The position numbers and the translations under genes were made by a program. The notes beneath the pieces were generated by a model. The model searched no databases. It worked only from the letters and a program-made list of their open reading frames with translations, and was not told the DNA's origin. Shown in pieces: positions 1-8,263 of a stretch of DNA of 64,000 bases. Origin of the DNA: Chryseobacterium caseinilyticum (lineage in GTDB: Bacteria > Bacteroidota > Bacteroidia > Flavobacteriales > Weeksellaceae); NCBI RefSeq assembly GCF_014837145.1, contig NZ_JACYFS010000001.1:992001-1056000 (forward strand). Reading direction: 5' to 3'. Numbering within the stretch: position 1 is the first letter of the stretch; each line of letters opens with the position of its first letter.

Positions 1-1
1 T

Positions 2-436
2 TTTGCGTCGAACAACAACAGAAAGGTGGGTGAAAGCATAATCCTGAACAGTGTTCCTCAGTTCATGTGGCCGGATCACTGCGTTCAGGGAACTGACGGA
101 GTAAAATTTCATCCTGATTTAAATATCGAAAAAGCCACGCACACCGTTCAGAAAGGCACCAATTCTGAGATCGACAGCTACAGCGGTTTTCAGGACAATA
201 ATCACTTTATGAAAACGGGACTAGATGATTTCCTGAAATATCACGACATAAAACTGGTTGAAATTGTTGGACTTGCTTTAGATTACTGTGTGAAATTTAC
301 AGCAATGGATGCTGTTGCCAACGGATATGTTACCTGCGTTCATTTTAACGGAACCCGGGCCGTGAATGTAAGACCGGACAACGGTAAAGATGCAATCTAC
401 GAACTGCTCCAGAAAGGCGTGACCATTTTAGGTTAA
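2..436 (+). CDS. pncA: Nicotinamidase, C-terminal part (cut by window edge)
   Basis: Nicotinamidase hydrolyses nicotinamide to nicotinic acid and ammonia in NAD salvage. The frame is open from base 2, so the N-terminus with the catalytic Asp lies outside the window. Visible family marks are FASNNN, the WPDHCVQG segment, the catalytic Lys in VQKGTN just before DSYSGF, and the nucleophilic Cys in GLALDYCV. A GTG at 26 could be mistaken for a start but lies inside the conserved domain. The gene ends at a hairpin shared with the convergent sugar dehydrogenase gene. Confidence 0.9.
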   Translation, partial: FASNNNRKVGESIILNSVPQFMWPDHCVQGTDGVKFHPDLNIEKATHTVQKGTNSEIDSYSGFQDNNHFMKTGLDDFLKYHDIKLVEIVGLALDYCVKFTAMDAVANGYVTCVHFNGTRAVNVRPDNGKDAIYELLQKGVTILG

Positions 437-441
437 AACAA

Positions 442-469
442 AAAAAATCTCCACTTCGGAGATTTTTTT
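442..469. terminator. Bidirectional terminator between pncA and sugar dehydrogenase
   Basis: AAATCTCC and GGAGATTT pair around an ACTTC loop. An A-run precedes the stem and a T-run follows it, so it can end transcripts from both convergent genes. Confidence 0.85.
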
Positions 470-472
470 GGT

Positions 473-1717
473 CTATTGTTTTGATATTTTATAAAGCCTG
501 CCGCCATCTGTAATGGCATATAAAGATCCGTCAATGCCTTGGGTAACGTCTCTGAAACGCTGATCTTCTGTAGCCAGAAGTCTTTCTTCACCGTAGATTT
601 TGTTGTCTTTGATGACAAGTCTCACAATGTGTTTTCCTGATAAAGCTGCCACAAAAAGATTGTTTTGCCACTCCGGAATAAGGTTTCCTCTGTAGAACGT
701 CATACCGCTTGGTGAAATCACAGGATCCCAGTAGTAAACAGGTTGCTGCATCCCAGCCTGCTGCTGAATTCCCGATCCGATGGTTCCGCCGTCGTATTCA
801 ATTCCGTAGGTTATCGTTGGCCAGCCGTAGTTGGCTCCTGCAGTAACTTTATTGATTTCATCACCACCTCTCGGGCCATGTTCACTCTGCCACAGTTCAC
901 CCGTTGTAGGATGAATCGCCATCCCCTGAGGATTTCTATGACCAATGCTGTACAATTCCGGTAACGAACCGCTTCCTGCAAAGGTAGGATTTCCTGCCGC
1001 CGGCTGGCCGTCTTTTGTAATTCTTATAATTTTACCGATAGCCGCACTCACCGACTGCGCTAAAGGTCTTGTAGATATATCTGAACGTTCACCCGTACTT
1101 ACAAGCAGATTTCCTGTAGAATCAAATAAAATTCTTCCTCCGTAATGCAGATTTCCGGCTGAAGCTGATGGATTTGCTCTGTAGATTACCGTTGGATTTT
1201 CGATAGCTGTTTCACTGGCTGAAAGTTTTCCTTTTGCTACGGCAGTGACAGTTCCTCCCGTTACATTTTCAGAAAACACCCAGTAAATCATTTTATTGCT
1301 TCCGAACTGTGGATCAAGACACAATCCCAAAAGTCCTCCCTGCCCATTTGAATTAACAGAAGGAATACCTGTAATGGCTGCTCCCACTGTACCTGCGCTT
1401 GAAACAATACGCATCGTACCGGCTTTCTGGGTGATCAGCAATCTTCCGTCCGGCATTGAAGTGATTCCCCACGGCGCTGTTAAGGCTGACGAAATAACTT
1501 CTGTTTTTACAGGTGTAACTGTTTTTACACTGTTGGCTCTGGTCTGTCCGGTGAAGGCCGGTGCATAACCTGTATTTGCAGGATTGGTTTCTATAGGCGG
1601 ATAAAGTGTTTCCATAACCTGATCCTCAGGATCCGGAAGATTTTCTTCCATTTCCGAAGTACAACTGAATGTGAAAAATGCGGCTGCAACCCAAAGGTGA
1701 CTGGTTTGTAATTTCAT
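473..1717 (-). CDS. PQQ-dependent sugar dehydrogenase (glucose/sorbosone dehydrogenase) lipoprotein
   Basis: About 414 aa. The N-terminus MKLQTSHLWVAAAFFTFSC is a lipoprotein signal with lipobox Cys19, so this internal ATG is preferred over one 12 codons upstream. The rest is the six-bladed propeller of soluble glucose/sorbosone dehydrogenases: APWGITSMPDGRLLITQKAG, then HYGGRILFDSTGNLLVSTGE, GHRNPQGMAIHPTTGELW, SEHGPRGGDEIN and NYGWPTITYG. Family members oxidise aldose sugars in the periplasm with PQQ. No PQQ synthesis genes are in the window, so cofactor supply is unknown, and some family members have no proven sugar activity. Confidence 0.85.
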   Translation of the reverse strand: MKLQTSHLWVAAAFFTFSCTSEMEENLPDPEDQVMETLYPPIETNPANTGYAPAFTGQTRANSVKTVTPVKTEVISSALTAPWGITSMPDGRLLITQKAGTMRIVSSAGTVGAAITGIPSVNSNGQGGLLGLCLDPQFGSNKMIYWVFSENVTGGTVTAVAKGKLSASETAIENPTVIYRANPSASAGNLHYGGRILFDSTGNLLVSTGERSDISTRPLAQSVSAAIGKIIRITKDGQPAAGNPTFAGSGSLPELYSIGHRNPQGMAIHPTTGELWQSEHGPRGGDEINKVTAGANYGWPTITYGIEYDGGTIGSGIQQQAGMQQPVYYWDPVISPSGMTFYRGNLIPEWQNNLFVAALSGKHIVRLVIKDNKIYGEERLLATEDQRFRDVTQGIDGSLYAITDGGRLYKISKQ

Positions 1718-1800
1718 AATAAATTGTTTTGCGTGTTGGTTTAAATACCCCAACAGGTCAACAAAATTTAAGCCATTGAAATCTGAATTTCATTTAAATT

Positions 1801-1828
1801 AAAAAAACCTCCCAAAAAATGAGAGGTT
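1801..1828 (-). terminator. Terminator after aceF
   Basis: On the minus strand AACCTC pairs with GAGGTT around an AT-rich loop and is followed by seven T residues, 25 bases beyond the aceF stop codon. Confidence 0.75.
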
Positions 1829-1852
1829 TGTATTCATAAATCTAAAAAGTGT

Positions 1853-3478
1853 TTATACCAATAAAGATAAAGGACTTTCTAAATATGTTCTTAATGTCTG
1901 TAAGAATTGAGCTCCGGTAGCACCGTCCACTACTCTGTGGTCACATGCTAATGAAAGTTTCATTGTATTTCCTACTACAATCTGACCGTCTTTTACGATA
2001 GGTTTTTCAATAATTGCACCTACTGATAGAATTGCAGAGTTCGGCTGATTAATGATACTTGTGAAAGTTTCAATACCGAACATTCCAAGGTTTGAAATAG
2101 AGAAAGTAGAACCTTCCATTTCGTTAGCCTTAAGACCTTTGCTTTTCGCTCTACCTGCCATGTCTTTTACGCCTGCAGAAATCTGAGTGTAAGTCATCTG
2201 ATCTGTATTTTTCAGTACCGGAACTACAAGACCGTCAGGAATTGCTACTGCCACACCAATATTGATGTTTCCTCTGTGAATGATTTTGTCACCTGCCCAG
2301 CTCGAATTTACCTGCGGATGTTTTCTCAAAGCGATTGCTGTCGCTTTGATAATCATATCGTTGAAAGAAATTTTAGTATCCGGTAAAGCATTGATTTCTT
2401 TTCTAGCCTCAATTGCCTTATCCATATTGATCTCCACCATTAAGTAATAGTGAGGAGCAGTAAATTTGCTTTCAGAAAGACGTTTTGCGATAATATTTCT
2501 TACCTGAGAGTTTGGAGTTTCAGTATCTTCACCCTGAACAAAACTTACGGCAACCTGTGCTGCTGCGCTTGGAGCAGATGTTGCAGCCGCAGCTTTTTCA
2601 GCAGGCTTGTAATTTTCTATATCTTTCTTAACAATTCTACCGTTTTCACCAGAACCCTGAAGTGCATTAATGTCAACTCCTTTATCCTGAGCCATTTTTT
2701 TAGCTAAAGGCGAAATTGCCACTCTGTCTGAAGAAGAAGCGGAAGCCTGTGCAGCCGGTTTTTCCACAGTTTTTGTTTCAGATTTTTGTTCTGCTGGTTT
2801 CTCAGAAGATTTTTCTGATGATTTCTCAGCTGGCTTTGAAGATCCAACGGCAGAAACATCAGTACCTTCAGGACCGATAATTGCCAACACGCTGTCAACA
2901 GGAGCTGCGCCGCCTTCTTCTACACCTTGCTTTAAAAGAACACCATTAAATTCAGATTCAAAATCCTGAACTGCTTTATCTGTTTCGATTTCAGCAAGAA
3001 GGTCACCTTCTTTTACTGTATCGCCTACGTTTTTGTGCCATTTAGCCACCTTACCTTCAGTCATTGTATCTGAAAGTCTCGGCATTGTGATTACTTCTAC
3101 GCCTGCAGGAACTTCTGCTGAAGTCTGCTCTACGCTTGTATCTTCGTTTTCAGTCTTAGATTCTTCTTCAGATTTTTTCTCTTCAGAAGCACCTTCAGCT
3201 GCAGGAGCACTTCCTCCCGTCAGTGAAGAAATATCTTCACCTTCTTTACCGATAATGGCCAAAACAGAATCTACAGCTGCACCATTTCCTTCTTCTACAC
3301 CTACAAATAAGAGTGTTCCTTCGATTTCAGATTCAAAATCCTGTACTGCTTTGTCGGTTTCAATTTCGGCTAAGATATCTCCTTCCTTTACCTTATCGCC
3401 TACTTTCTTATGCCATTTTGCCACTTTTCCTTCCGTCATTGTATCGGAAAGACGTGGCATTGTAATTACTTCTGCCAT
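1853..3478 (-). CDS. aceF: Pyruvate dehydrogenase E2, dihydrolipoamide acetyltransferase with two lipoyl domains
   Basis: 541 aa. Core E2 of the pyruvate dehydrogenase complex, which passes acetyl groups from E1 to CoA. Two near-identical lipoyl domains (about residues 3-78 and 128-203) each carry the lipoylated Lys in ETDKAVQDFES (Lys43 and Lys168). Linkers rich in Glu, Ala, Pro and Ser follow. A peripheral subunit-binding domain lies at about 253-289 (ISPLAKKMAQDKGVDI) and the catalytic domain at about 320-541, with active-site His514 and Asp518 in DHRVVDG. It lies 80 bases behind pdhA on the same strand, so the two are probably cotranscribed. Confidence 0.95.
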   Translation of the reverse strand: MAEVITMPRLSDTMTEGKVAKWHKKVGDKVKEGDILAEIETDKAVQDFESEIEGTLLFVGVEEGNGAAVDSVLAIIGKEGEDISSLTGGSAPAAEGASEEKKSEEESKTENEDTSVEQTSAEVPAGVEVITMPRLSDTMTEGKVAKWHKNVGDTVKEGDLLAEIETDKAVQDFESEFNGVLLKQGVEEGGAAPVDSVLAIIGPEGTDVSAVGSSKPAEKSSEKSSEKPAEQKSETKTVEKPAAQASASSSDRVAISPLAKKMAQDKGVDINALQGSGENGRIVKKDIENYKPAEKAAAATSAPSAAAQVAVSFVQGEDTETPNSQVRNIIAKRLSESKFTAPHYYLMVEINMDKAIEARKEINALPDTKISFNDMIIKATAIALRKHPQVNSSWAGDKIIHRGNINIGVAVAIPDGLVVPVLKNTDQMTYTQISAGVKDMAGRAKSKGLKANEMEGSTFSISNLGMFGIETFTSIINQPNSAILSVGAIIEKPIVKDGQIVVGNTMKLSLACDHRVVDGATGAQFLQTLRTYLESPLSLLV

Positions 3479-3489
3479 GATTTATATTG

Positions 3490-3550
3490 ATTTGAATTTT
3501 GAGATTCGAGATTTGAGATTAGGGAAACTCAAATTTCAGATTTCAAATTA
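3490..3550. repeat. Hairpin-forming GAGATTT-type repeat between pdhA and aceF
   Basis: The left arm (3491-3517) is built from imperfect GAGATTT units and the right arm (3528-3550) is its approximate reverse complement, with about ten bases between. It fills the pdhA-aceF gap and would fold in the mRNA. Similar units lie at 24661, 57127 and 58563. Confidence 0.6.
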
Positions 3551-3558
3551 ATTTAATT

Positions 3559-4563
3559 TTATTGATTTTCAAATTTATCTAAAAACGGATAATTCTCCTG
3601 AGCGTAAACGTACTCGTAGATTTTCTCAGTATCAGGATATGGAGAGTTTTCCATAAACTCAATACATTCTTCCACGAAATCTCTTGATTTGTTATCCAAA
3701 GCCTCCAATTCCTCTTCTGTAGCCCAGTTGTTTGATAAAATTCTTGCTTTGATCAACTCGATAGGGTCATCGCCTTTAGCAATAGCAACTTCTTCTTTAG
3801 ATCTGTACGGTTCAGCATCAGACATAGAGTGCCCTCTGAAACGGTAAGTTCTTGCTTCGATGAAAGTAGGTCCGTCTCCTCTTCTTGCTCTTTCGATAGC
3901 TTCGTAAGCAGCTTCAGCCACTTTTTCAGGATCCATCGCGTCTACAGCAAGACATGGCATTTCATAACCTAAACCTAATTTATAAATATCTTCGTGGTTG
4001 GCTGTTCTTTTTACAGAAGTTCCCATTGCATACTGGTTGTTTTCAACAACGAAAATTACCGGAAGTTTCCAGTTCATTGCCATGTTGAAAGTTTCGTGAA
4101 GAGATCCCTGTCTTGCAGCACCGTCTCCGAAGAAACAGATATTTACAGCTTTTCTGTCGAAATACTGATCTGCGAAAGCAATACCTGCTCCCAAAGGAAT
4201 CTGGCCTCCTACAATACCGTGACCTCCGTAGAATCTGTGTTCTTTACTGAAAATGTGCATAGAACCACCCATTCCTCCTGAAGTACCTGTAGCCTTGCCA
4301 CAAAGTTCTGCCATGATTCTTTTAGGGTCTACTCCCATTGCCATCGGGTGGATATGACATCTGTATGCGGTAATCATACTGTCTTTTGTTAAATCCATTG
4401 CATGCGTAAAACCTGCAGGAATAGCCTCCTGACCGTTATACAAATGTAAAAAACCTCTGATTTTTTGTTTTAGATAGAGAGAACGGCATTTGTCTTCAAA
4501 CCTTCTCCACATAGTCATATCTTCATACCACTTCAGGTACACCTCTTTAGAAAATTCCTTCAT
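3559..4563 (-). CDS. pdhA: Pyruvate dehydrogenase E1 component, alpha subunit
   Basis: 334 aa, full length for the family. It binds thiamine diphosphate and decarboxylates pyruvate together with E1-beta. The ThDP motif runs from GDG at 146-148 (GDGAARQGSLHE) to NN at 175-176 (VVENNQYAMGTSV). The phosphorylation-loop-like YRFRGHSMSDAEPYR is also present. It precedes aceF on the same strand. E1-beta and E3 are not in the window and must be encoded elsewhere. A TATTTTTG box lies 37 bases upstream. Confidence 0.95.
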   Translation of the reverse strand: MKEFSKEVYLKWYEDMTMWRRFEDKCRSLYLKQKIRGFLHLYNGQEAIPAGFTHAMDLTKDSMITAYRCHIHPMAMGVDPKRIMAELCGKATGTSGGMGGSMHIFSKEHRFYGGHGIVGGQIPLGAGIAFADQYFDRKAVNICFFGDGAARQGSLHETFNMAMNWKLPVIFVVENNQYAMGTSVKRTANHEDIYKLGLGYEMPCLAVDAMDPEKVAEAAYEAIERARRGDGPTFIEARTYRFRGHSMSDAEPYRSKEEVAIAKGDDPIELIKARILSNNWATEEELEALDNKSRDFVEECIEFMENSPYPDTEKIYEYVYAQENYPFLDKFENQ

Positions 4564-4599
4564 GCGTTAGCTTTTGCTTATATTTTACAAATAGTTGAG

Positions 4600-4607
4600 C
4601 AAAAATA
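4600..4607 (-). promoter_or_regulatory. -7 box of the pdhA promoter
   Basis: TATTTTTG on the minus strand matches the Bacteroidota -7 consensus TAnnTTTG. I see no good -33 TTTG at the expected distance. Confidence 0.4.
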
Positions 4608-4688
4608 TAAAAAAAACTTTGTTTTTATTACATACACAGCAATTGTTTTTTTTGTTATAATATTATATTTACATTATCAAATTTTAAA

Positions 4689-5291
4689 ATGGAAGAAAAA
4701 CAAGCTTCACCTTTGCACAAAATATCCAGAATCATTTCCGATTTTTTTAATCCGCTGGTTTCCCTTATCATATTTTTTGTCTACATGAGCGTTCATGAGT
4801 ACAGTCTGAATCAGGCGCTGAAACATTTTCTTCCTATTTTACTGATGGTAATAATCCCAGTAATAGCGTGGATTACCTACAATGTGAAAACAGGAAAATA
4901 CACCAACATGGATGTATCCAACCGTGTGCAGCGCAAGACCCTTTACATATTTATCGGCATCTGTGTAGCGGCGTACTTATTTTATTCCTATCTGAAACAC
5001 GGAAGATTTGATTTTGTAATGCTGTTTATTTTGGTTTTGCTTCTTGCGTTACAAGTCAGTAATTATTTTATTAAAAGTTCCATGCACACTGCTTTCAATA
5101 TTTTTGTAGCGGCGTTGTTTTTTAATATTGATACTTCAATGGGAATTGCATGGCTATTTATAGCTGGTTTGGTAGGTTTAACGAGAATTATTTTGAAGAG
5201 ACACACTCCAAAAGAGGTTGTTTTAGGCGCTCTTATCGCTTTTTTGGTTTCTTTTCTTTATCTTTATTGCGATATTCAATTCAGAACCTAA
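4689..5291 (+). CDS. PAP2-like integral membrane phosphatase
   Basis: 200 aa with about six membrane segments. The C-terminal half keeps the shape of PAP2 motifs: SSMHTAFN in place of PSGH, and TRIILKRHTPKEVVLGA in place of SR-x5-H-x3-D. PAP2 proteins dephosphorylate lipid phosphates such as undecaprenyl pyrophosphate. Here the usual Asp of the last motif is replaced (H-T-P-K-E), so catalysis is uncertain. It starts 125 bases from pdhA, divergently, and lies nine bases ahead of the BlaI-like gene. Confidence 0.65.
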   Translation: MEEKQASPLHKISRIISDFFNPLVSLIIFFVYMSVHEYSLNQALKHFLPILLMVIIPVIAWITYNVKTGKYTNMDVSNRVQRKTLYIFIGICVAAYLFYSYLKHGRFDFVMLFILVLLLALQVSNYFIKSSMHTAFNIFVAALFFNIDTSMGIAWLFIAGLVGLTRIILKRHTPKEVVLGALIAFLVSFLYLYCDIQFRT

Positions 5292-5300
5292 ATATTTTTT

Positions 5301-5768
5301 ATGAAAATCAATCACCTTACTTCTGCGGAAGAAAATCTGATGAAGCTTTTCTGGAAGCTTAATTCTTTTTATCTAAAAGATGTGATGGAGCATCATACTG
5401 AACCTAAACCGCATCAGAACACCGTTTCTACCTACCTGAAAATTTTGGTTGAAAAAGGCTATCTGAAGACAGAAAAAGAAGGAAGAATTTTTAAATACAG
5501 CGTTCTTGTACCTTTTGAAGATTACAGAAATTTTTTAATGAAGGAAATTGCCAACAACTTTTTCGACGGTTCCGGAAAAGAAATTCTGGAATTCCTTTTC
5601 AGAGAGAATCTTGTTGCAAAGGATGATTTTAAAGAATATCTCGGAGAAGATATAGAAATAAAACCTCCAAAAATCAAAGAACCCAAACTGGAAATTGCGG
5701 AAGAGATTCTCAATCCTAAAAAAGATAAAAAAGCAAAGGATAAAAAGAAGAAAAAGAAAAAAGACTGA
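5301..5768 (+). CDS. BlaI/MecI/CopY-type winged-helix repressor with Lys-rich tail
   Basis: 155 aa. The winged helix lies at about residues 5-75 (LTSAEENLMKLFWKLNSFYL, then QNTVSTYLKILVEKGYLKTE), followed by a dimerisation helix. The last 30 residues are almost all Lys, Asp and Pro and look disordered. BlaI-family repressors are normally paired with a BlaR1-type M56 membrane protease that cleaves them. No such gene is adjacent here, so the signal and targets are unknown. Probably cotranscribed with the PAP2-like gene. Confidence 0.8.
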   Translation: MKINHLTSAEENLMKLFWKLNSFYLKDVMEHHTEPKPHQNTVSTYLKILVEKGYLKTEKEGRIFKYSVLVPFEDYRNFLMKEIANNFFDGSGKEILEFLFRENLVAKDDFKEYLGEDIEIKPPKIKEPKLEIAEEILNPKKDKKAKDKKKKKKKD

Positions 5769-5812
5769 CTGTAAGTTTTTGTTGAAATCGAAGTAAGATT
5801 ACTCCTGAATGA

Positions 5813-5989
5813 TTTCGTGCTGATTTTAATTCGAAAAAAAAATCAAATATTCTATCTAATCATAAAATAAATTCAGCAGTTATTGTCAATCCTAAAAATA
5901 CTGTTTATTTCAGCGTGCTGAATCCTTTCCTGCTGACTGATAAAAACCCCGTTAAAACTATGGTGACAGTAACTACGGATATTCATTAA
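5813..5989 (+). pseudogene. Possible gene remnant (C-terminal end only)
   Basis: A 58-codon open frame without a usable start ends in TAA at 5987-5989, directly before a good terminator. Its translation has normal protein character (NPKNTVYFSVLNPFLLTD and KTMVTVTTDIH). The phase and the abutting terminator suggest the tail of a decayed gene. I do not recognise the family, and chance is possible at this length. Confidence 0.35.
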
Positions 5990-6024
5990 AAAAAAATGAC
6001 AGACTTTATCAGCCTGTCATTTTT
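5990..6024 (+). terminator. Terminator after the 5.8 kb remnant
   Basis: AAAATGACAG and CTGTCATTTT form a ten-base stem with an 11-base loop, with A-runs before and T residues after. Confidence 0.7.
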
Positions 6025-6045
6025 ATGAATCTTTATATTCTGGAG

Positions 6046-6073
6046 ATAAAAAAAAGCGGCTTAAAAGCCGCTT
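6046..6073 (-). terminator. Terminator of the RRM gene
   Basis: AAGCGGCTT and AAGCCGCTT pair tightly. On the minus strand the stem is followed by eight or more T residues, just beyond the RRM gene stop. Confidence 0.85.
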
Positions 6074-6080
6074 CTATATT

Positions 6081-6476
6081 TTACCAACGATTTCCGCCAC
6101 GGTCGTTTCCACCACCGTAACTTCCACCACCGTTACCTCTATTATTTCCGTAACCGCCGCCACCGCCGCTTCTGTTACCTCCACCGTAGCCACCGCCACC
6201 GCTTCTGTTGTTATCAAAACTTCTTCTTGGTTTATCTTCTCTTGGCTTAGCTTCAGAAACGTTTAACGCTTTTCCGTTAAATTCTTTCTCGTGCAAAGCT
6301 TCGATAGCCTGTTGTCCTTCCTCGTCACCCATTTCGATAAAACCGAAACCTCTTGAGCGACCAGTTTCTCTGTCTGTGATGATTTTAGCTGAAGAAACTT
6401 CTCCAAACTCTGAAAATAGATCTTGCAACTCATGTTCTTTAGTTGCGTAATTGATGTTTGAAACAAAAATGTTCAT
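6081..6476 (-). CDS. RNA-binding protein, single RRM plus Gly-rich tail
   Basis: 131 aa. The start is the ATG of MNIFVSNINYAT, which opens with RNP2 (IFVSNI). The longer upstream frame is AT-rich and not RRM-like. RNP1 is RGFGFIEM. One RRM fills residues 1-80, followed by a Gly/Arg/Asn/Tyr-rich tail with GGGGYGGGN repeats. It resembles the cold-shock-type RRM proteins of cyanobacteria and Bacteroidota, which bind RNA and may act as chaperones. About 250 bases without a gene lie upstream, leaving room for a long 5' UTR. Confidence 0.9.
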   Translation of the reverse strand: MNIFVSNINYATKEHELQDLFSEFGEVSSAKIITDRETGRSRGFGFIEMGDEEGQQAIEALHEKEFNGKALNVSEAKPREDKPRRSFDNNRSGGGGYGGGNRSGGGGGYGNNRGNGGGSYGGGNDRGGNRW

Positions 6477-6730
6477 TGTAAAAAAAATTAAATTAGTAAA
6501 GATTTGGTATATAAAAGAAAAACAACATACAGTAATGAACAAATATTGATTCCAAATATAAACGTCTGCAAGATACAATTAAAAATTTCAAAACCAAATA
6601 TTTTTTTATGGATTTGATATTATGTTAAAATTAGCATGTAATGCCTTATGTTCAGACTGTTTTGGCAAAATTTTCAGCCTCTCTTTTAAATTGTTTTTCG
6701 TAAATTCGAAGTTATAATTGAGATTTAAGG

Positions 6731-7147
6731 ATGAAAATTCACACTACAAACTATCAAAACACTTTTATTGAGGTTGCGGAAGACTGTCCTGTATCTGTTT
6801 CTCAGATCCCGCCTGCTAAAAAGGTTGAAACCGCCGCTGAAATTCAATACAATTTAATAAAAAACAATCCTTACCTCTTTACTTCCGACGACATCGTTTT
6901 TGAAACTTTTGCACTGAAGAACAATTTGACTGATGCAGAAAAGCCAGAAGAGCGCAACAAATTTTTCTCAAAAGGTCAGCCTTGCCTGAGATCATCTGCT
7001 CTTTCCAAAAGATATGGTTTTGGGATTCATCACGATCAAAACAGTAAAATCGCACTCGTTCCTGTGGAATCTGACGGTTACAAAGAGCTTTGCGAAGACG
7101 CATCTGTAAAAAAAGTGAAAGCCATGTGCTCAAAAAAAATTATTTAA
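6731..7147 (+). CDS. DUF6157 family protein
   Basis: 138 aa, soluble. MKIHTTNYQNTFIEVAEDCP, then NNPYLFTSDDIVFETFA and FFSKGQPCLRSSALSKRYGF, match the DUF6157 family as I remember it. Members are small proteins of unknown function common in Bacteroidota and Firmicutes. The ending GFGIHHDQNSKIALVPVESD is also typical. It stands alone 69 bases before the thioesterase gene. No function can be assigned. Confidence 0.7.
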   Translation: MKIHTTNYQNTFIEVAEDCPVSVSQIPPAKKVETAAEIQYNLIKNNPYLFTSDDIVFETFALKNNLTDAEKPEERNKFFSKGQPCLRSSALSKRYGFGIHHDQNSKIALVPVESDGYKELCEDASVKKVKAMCSKKII

Positions 7148-7216
7148 ATCATTTTTAGCAATCATCAAAATTTTCAAAACTATTTACTAAACTATTAAAC
7201 AACAATCGATAAAAAA

Positions 7217-7630
7217 ATGAACTATCATACCAGAAAATGGGTGAAACCCGAAGACCTTAATCCCAACCAATCGCTTTTTGGAGGAAGACTTTTGCAGTGG
7301 ATTGACGAAGAAGCCGCTTTGTACGCCGTAATTCAGCTTGAAAATAAGAAAATCGTAACAAAATTTATTTCAGAAATCAACTTTGTAAGTTCTGCAAAGC
7401 AGGGAGATATTATTGAAATCGGTATTGAAGTAACAAGATTTGGCTCTACATCGGTGACATTAGCCTGCCAGGTAAGAAATAAAATGACGCACCAGACGAT
7501 CATCACCGTAGACAGAATTGTAATGGTAAACCTCGATGAAGACGGAAATCCGGCACCTCACGGCAAAACCAAAGTAGAATTTGTAAAAGACAGGCTCAAG
7601 CCAAAGGAAAGTGATGAAGATTTTCATTAA
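7217..7630 (+). CDS. Acyl-CoA thioesterase (hotdog fold, YciA/BFIT-like)
   Basis: 137 aa, a single hotdog domain. It hydrolyses acyl-CoA to the free acid and CoA. The motif NPNQSLFGGRLLQWIDEEAA holds the Asn and Asp/Glu that line the active site in this family. The following strand SEINFVSSAKQGDIIEIGIE is also typical. The last 20 bases overlap the start of the AraC-type regulator, which suggests coupled expression. Confidence 0.88.
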   Translation: MNYHTRKWVKPEDLNPNQSLFGGRLLQWIDEEAALYAVIQLENKKIVTKFISEINFVSSAKQGDIIEIGIEVTRFGSTSVTLACQVRNKMTHQTIITVDRIVMVNLDEDGNPAPHGKTKVEFVKDRLKPKESDEDFH

Positions 7631-8174
7631 AAATATGGTGTGCAACCGTTGTATTTCGGCAGTTTCAAAAATTTTTGAAGATGCCGGAATTGCCACTGTT
7701 TCAATCAAACTCGGTGAACTGGAAACTGAATTACCCGTCACCGAGGAAAATTTAAAAATCATAGAAAAGAATTTACAGCAGACCGGATTTGAAAGAATAA
7801 AAGACTCCACGCAGCAGATTACTGAAAAAATTAGAAATCTGATCATTACAAAAATCAGCAGTCTCGATATTGCAGACGATTTTGTGCTGTCTGAGTTTCT
7901 TTCATCCAATCTGCACAAAGATTACAGTTTAATTTCAAAAACTTTTTCGCAGCATGAGAATGTGACTTTAGAACAGTTTTTTATTCTTCAGAAGATAGAA
8001 AAGGTTAAAGAATTACTGCTTTACAATGAATTTACACTCACAGAAATCTCGTCAAAGCTTGGTTACAAAAGTGTTCAGCATCTTTCTGCACAATTCAGAA
8101 GCATTACAGGCTTCACTCCTACTGAATTTAAAAAACTGAAAGTTCACAACCGACGAGCTTTGGATTTGATTTAA
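7611..8174 (+). CDS. AraC-family regulator with N-terminal HMA-like metal-binding domain
   Basis: 187 aa. Residues 1-65 resemble a heavy-metal-associated domain: IKNMVCNRCI carries the metal-binding pair Cys11 and Cys14. The C-terminus (about 95-180) is an AraC helix-turn-helix (LLYNEFTLTEISSKLGYKSV, then HLSAQFRSITGFTPTEFKKL). The N-domain occupies the place of the usual sensor, so it probably senses Cu or another soft metal. It overlaps the thioesterase end and lies 89 bases upstream of the copper ATPase, the likely target. A second ATG at 7614 is an equal start candidate. Confidence 0.85.
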   Translation: MMKIFIKNMVCNRCISAVSKIFEDAGIATVSIKLGELETELPVTEENLKIIEKNLQQTGFERIKDSTQQITEKIRNLIITKISSLDIADDFVLSEFLSSNLHKDYSLISKTFSQHENVTLEQFFILQKIEKVKELLLYNEFTLTEISSKLGYKSVQHLSAQFRSITGFTPTEFKKLKVHNRRALDLI

Positions 8175-8186
8175 AATTAAAACTTT

Positions 8187-8223
8187 AATTCTGTAAACAT
8201 AATCCTCAATTCTGTAACAGAAT
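8187..8223 (+). promoter_or_regulatory. Putative operator of the copper ATPase gene
   Basis: AATTCTGTAA occurs at 8187 and 8208, spaced 21 bases, two helical turns. The second copy extends into the perfect palindrome ATTCTGT-A-ACAGAAT at 8209-8223. Direct half-sites on one helix face are usual for AraC proteins, and the regulator gene lies immediately upstream. Confidence 0.5.
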
Positions 8224-8263
8224 CCCGTTTGCTTTCCTGAAATTTGTATTGTAAATTCAAACA

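Noticed and set aside
1296..1568. Plus-strand open frames inside the sugar dehydrogenase gene, and similar antisense frames elsewhere
   Set aside because: They lie opposite well-conserved genes and have no family resemblance.
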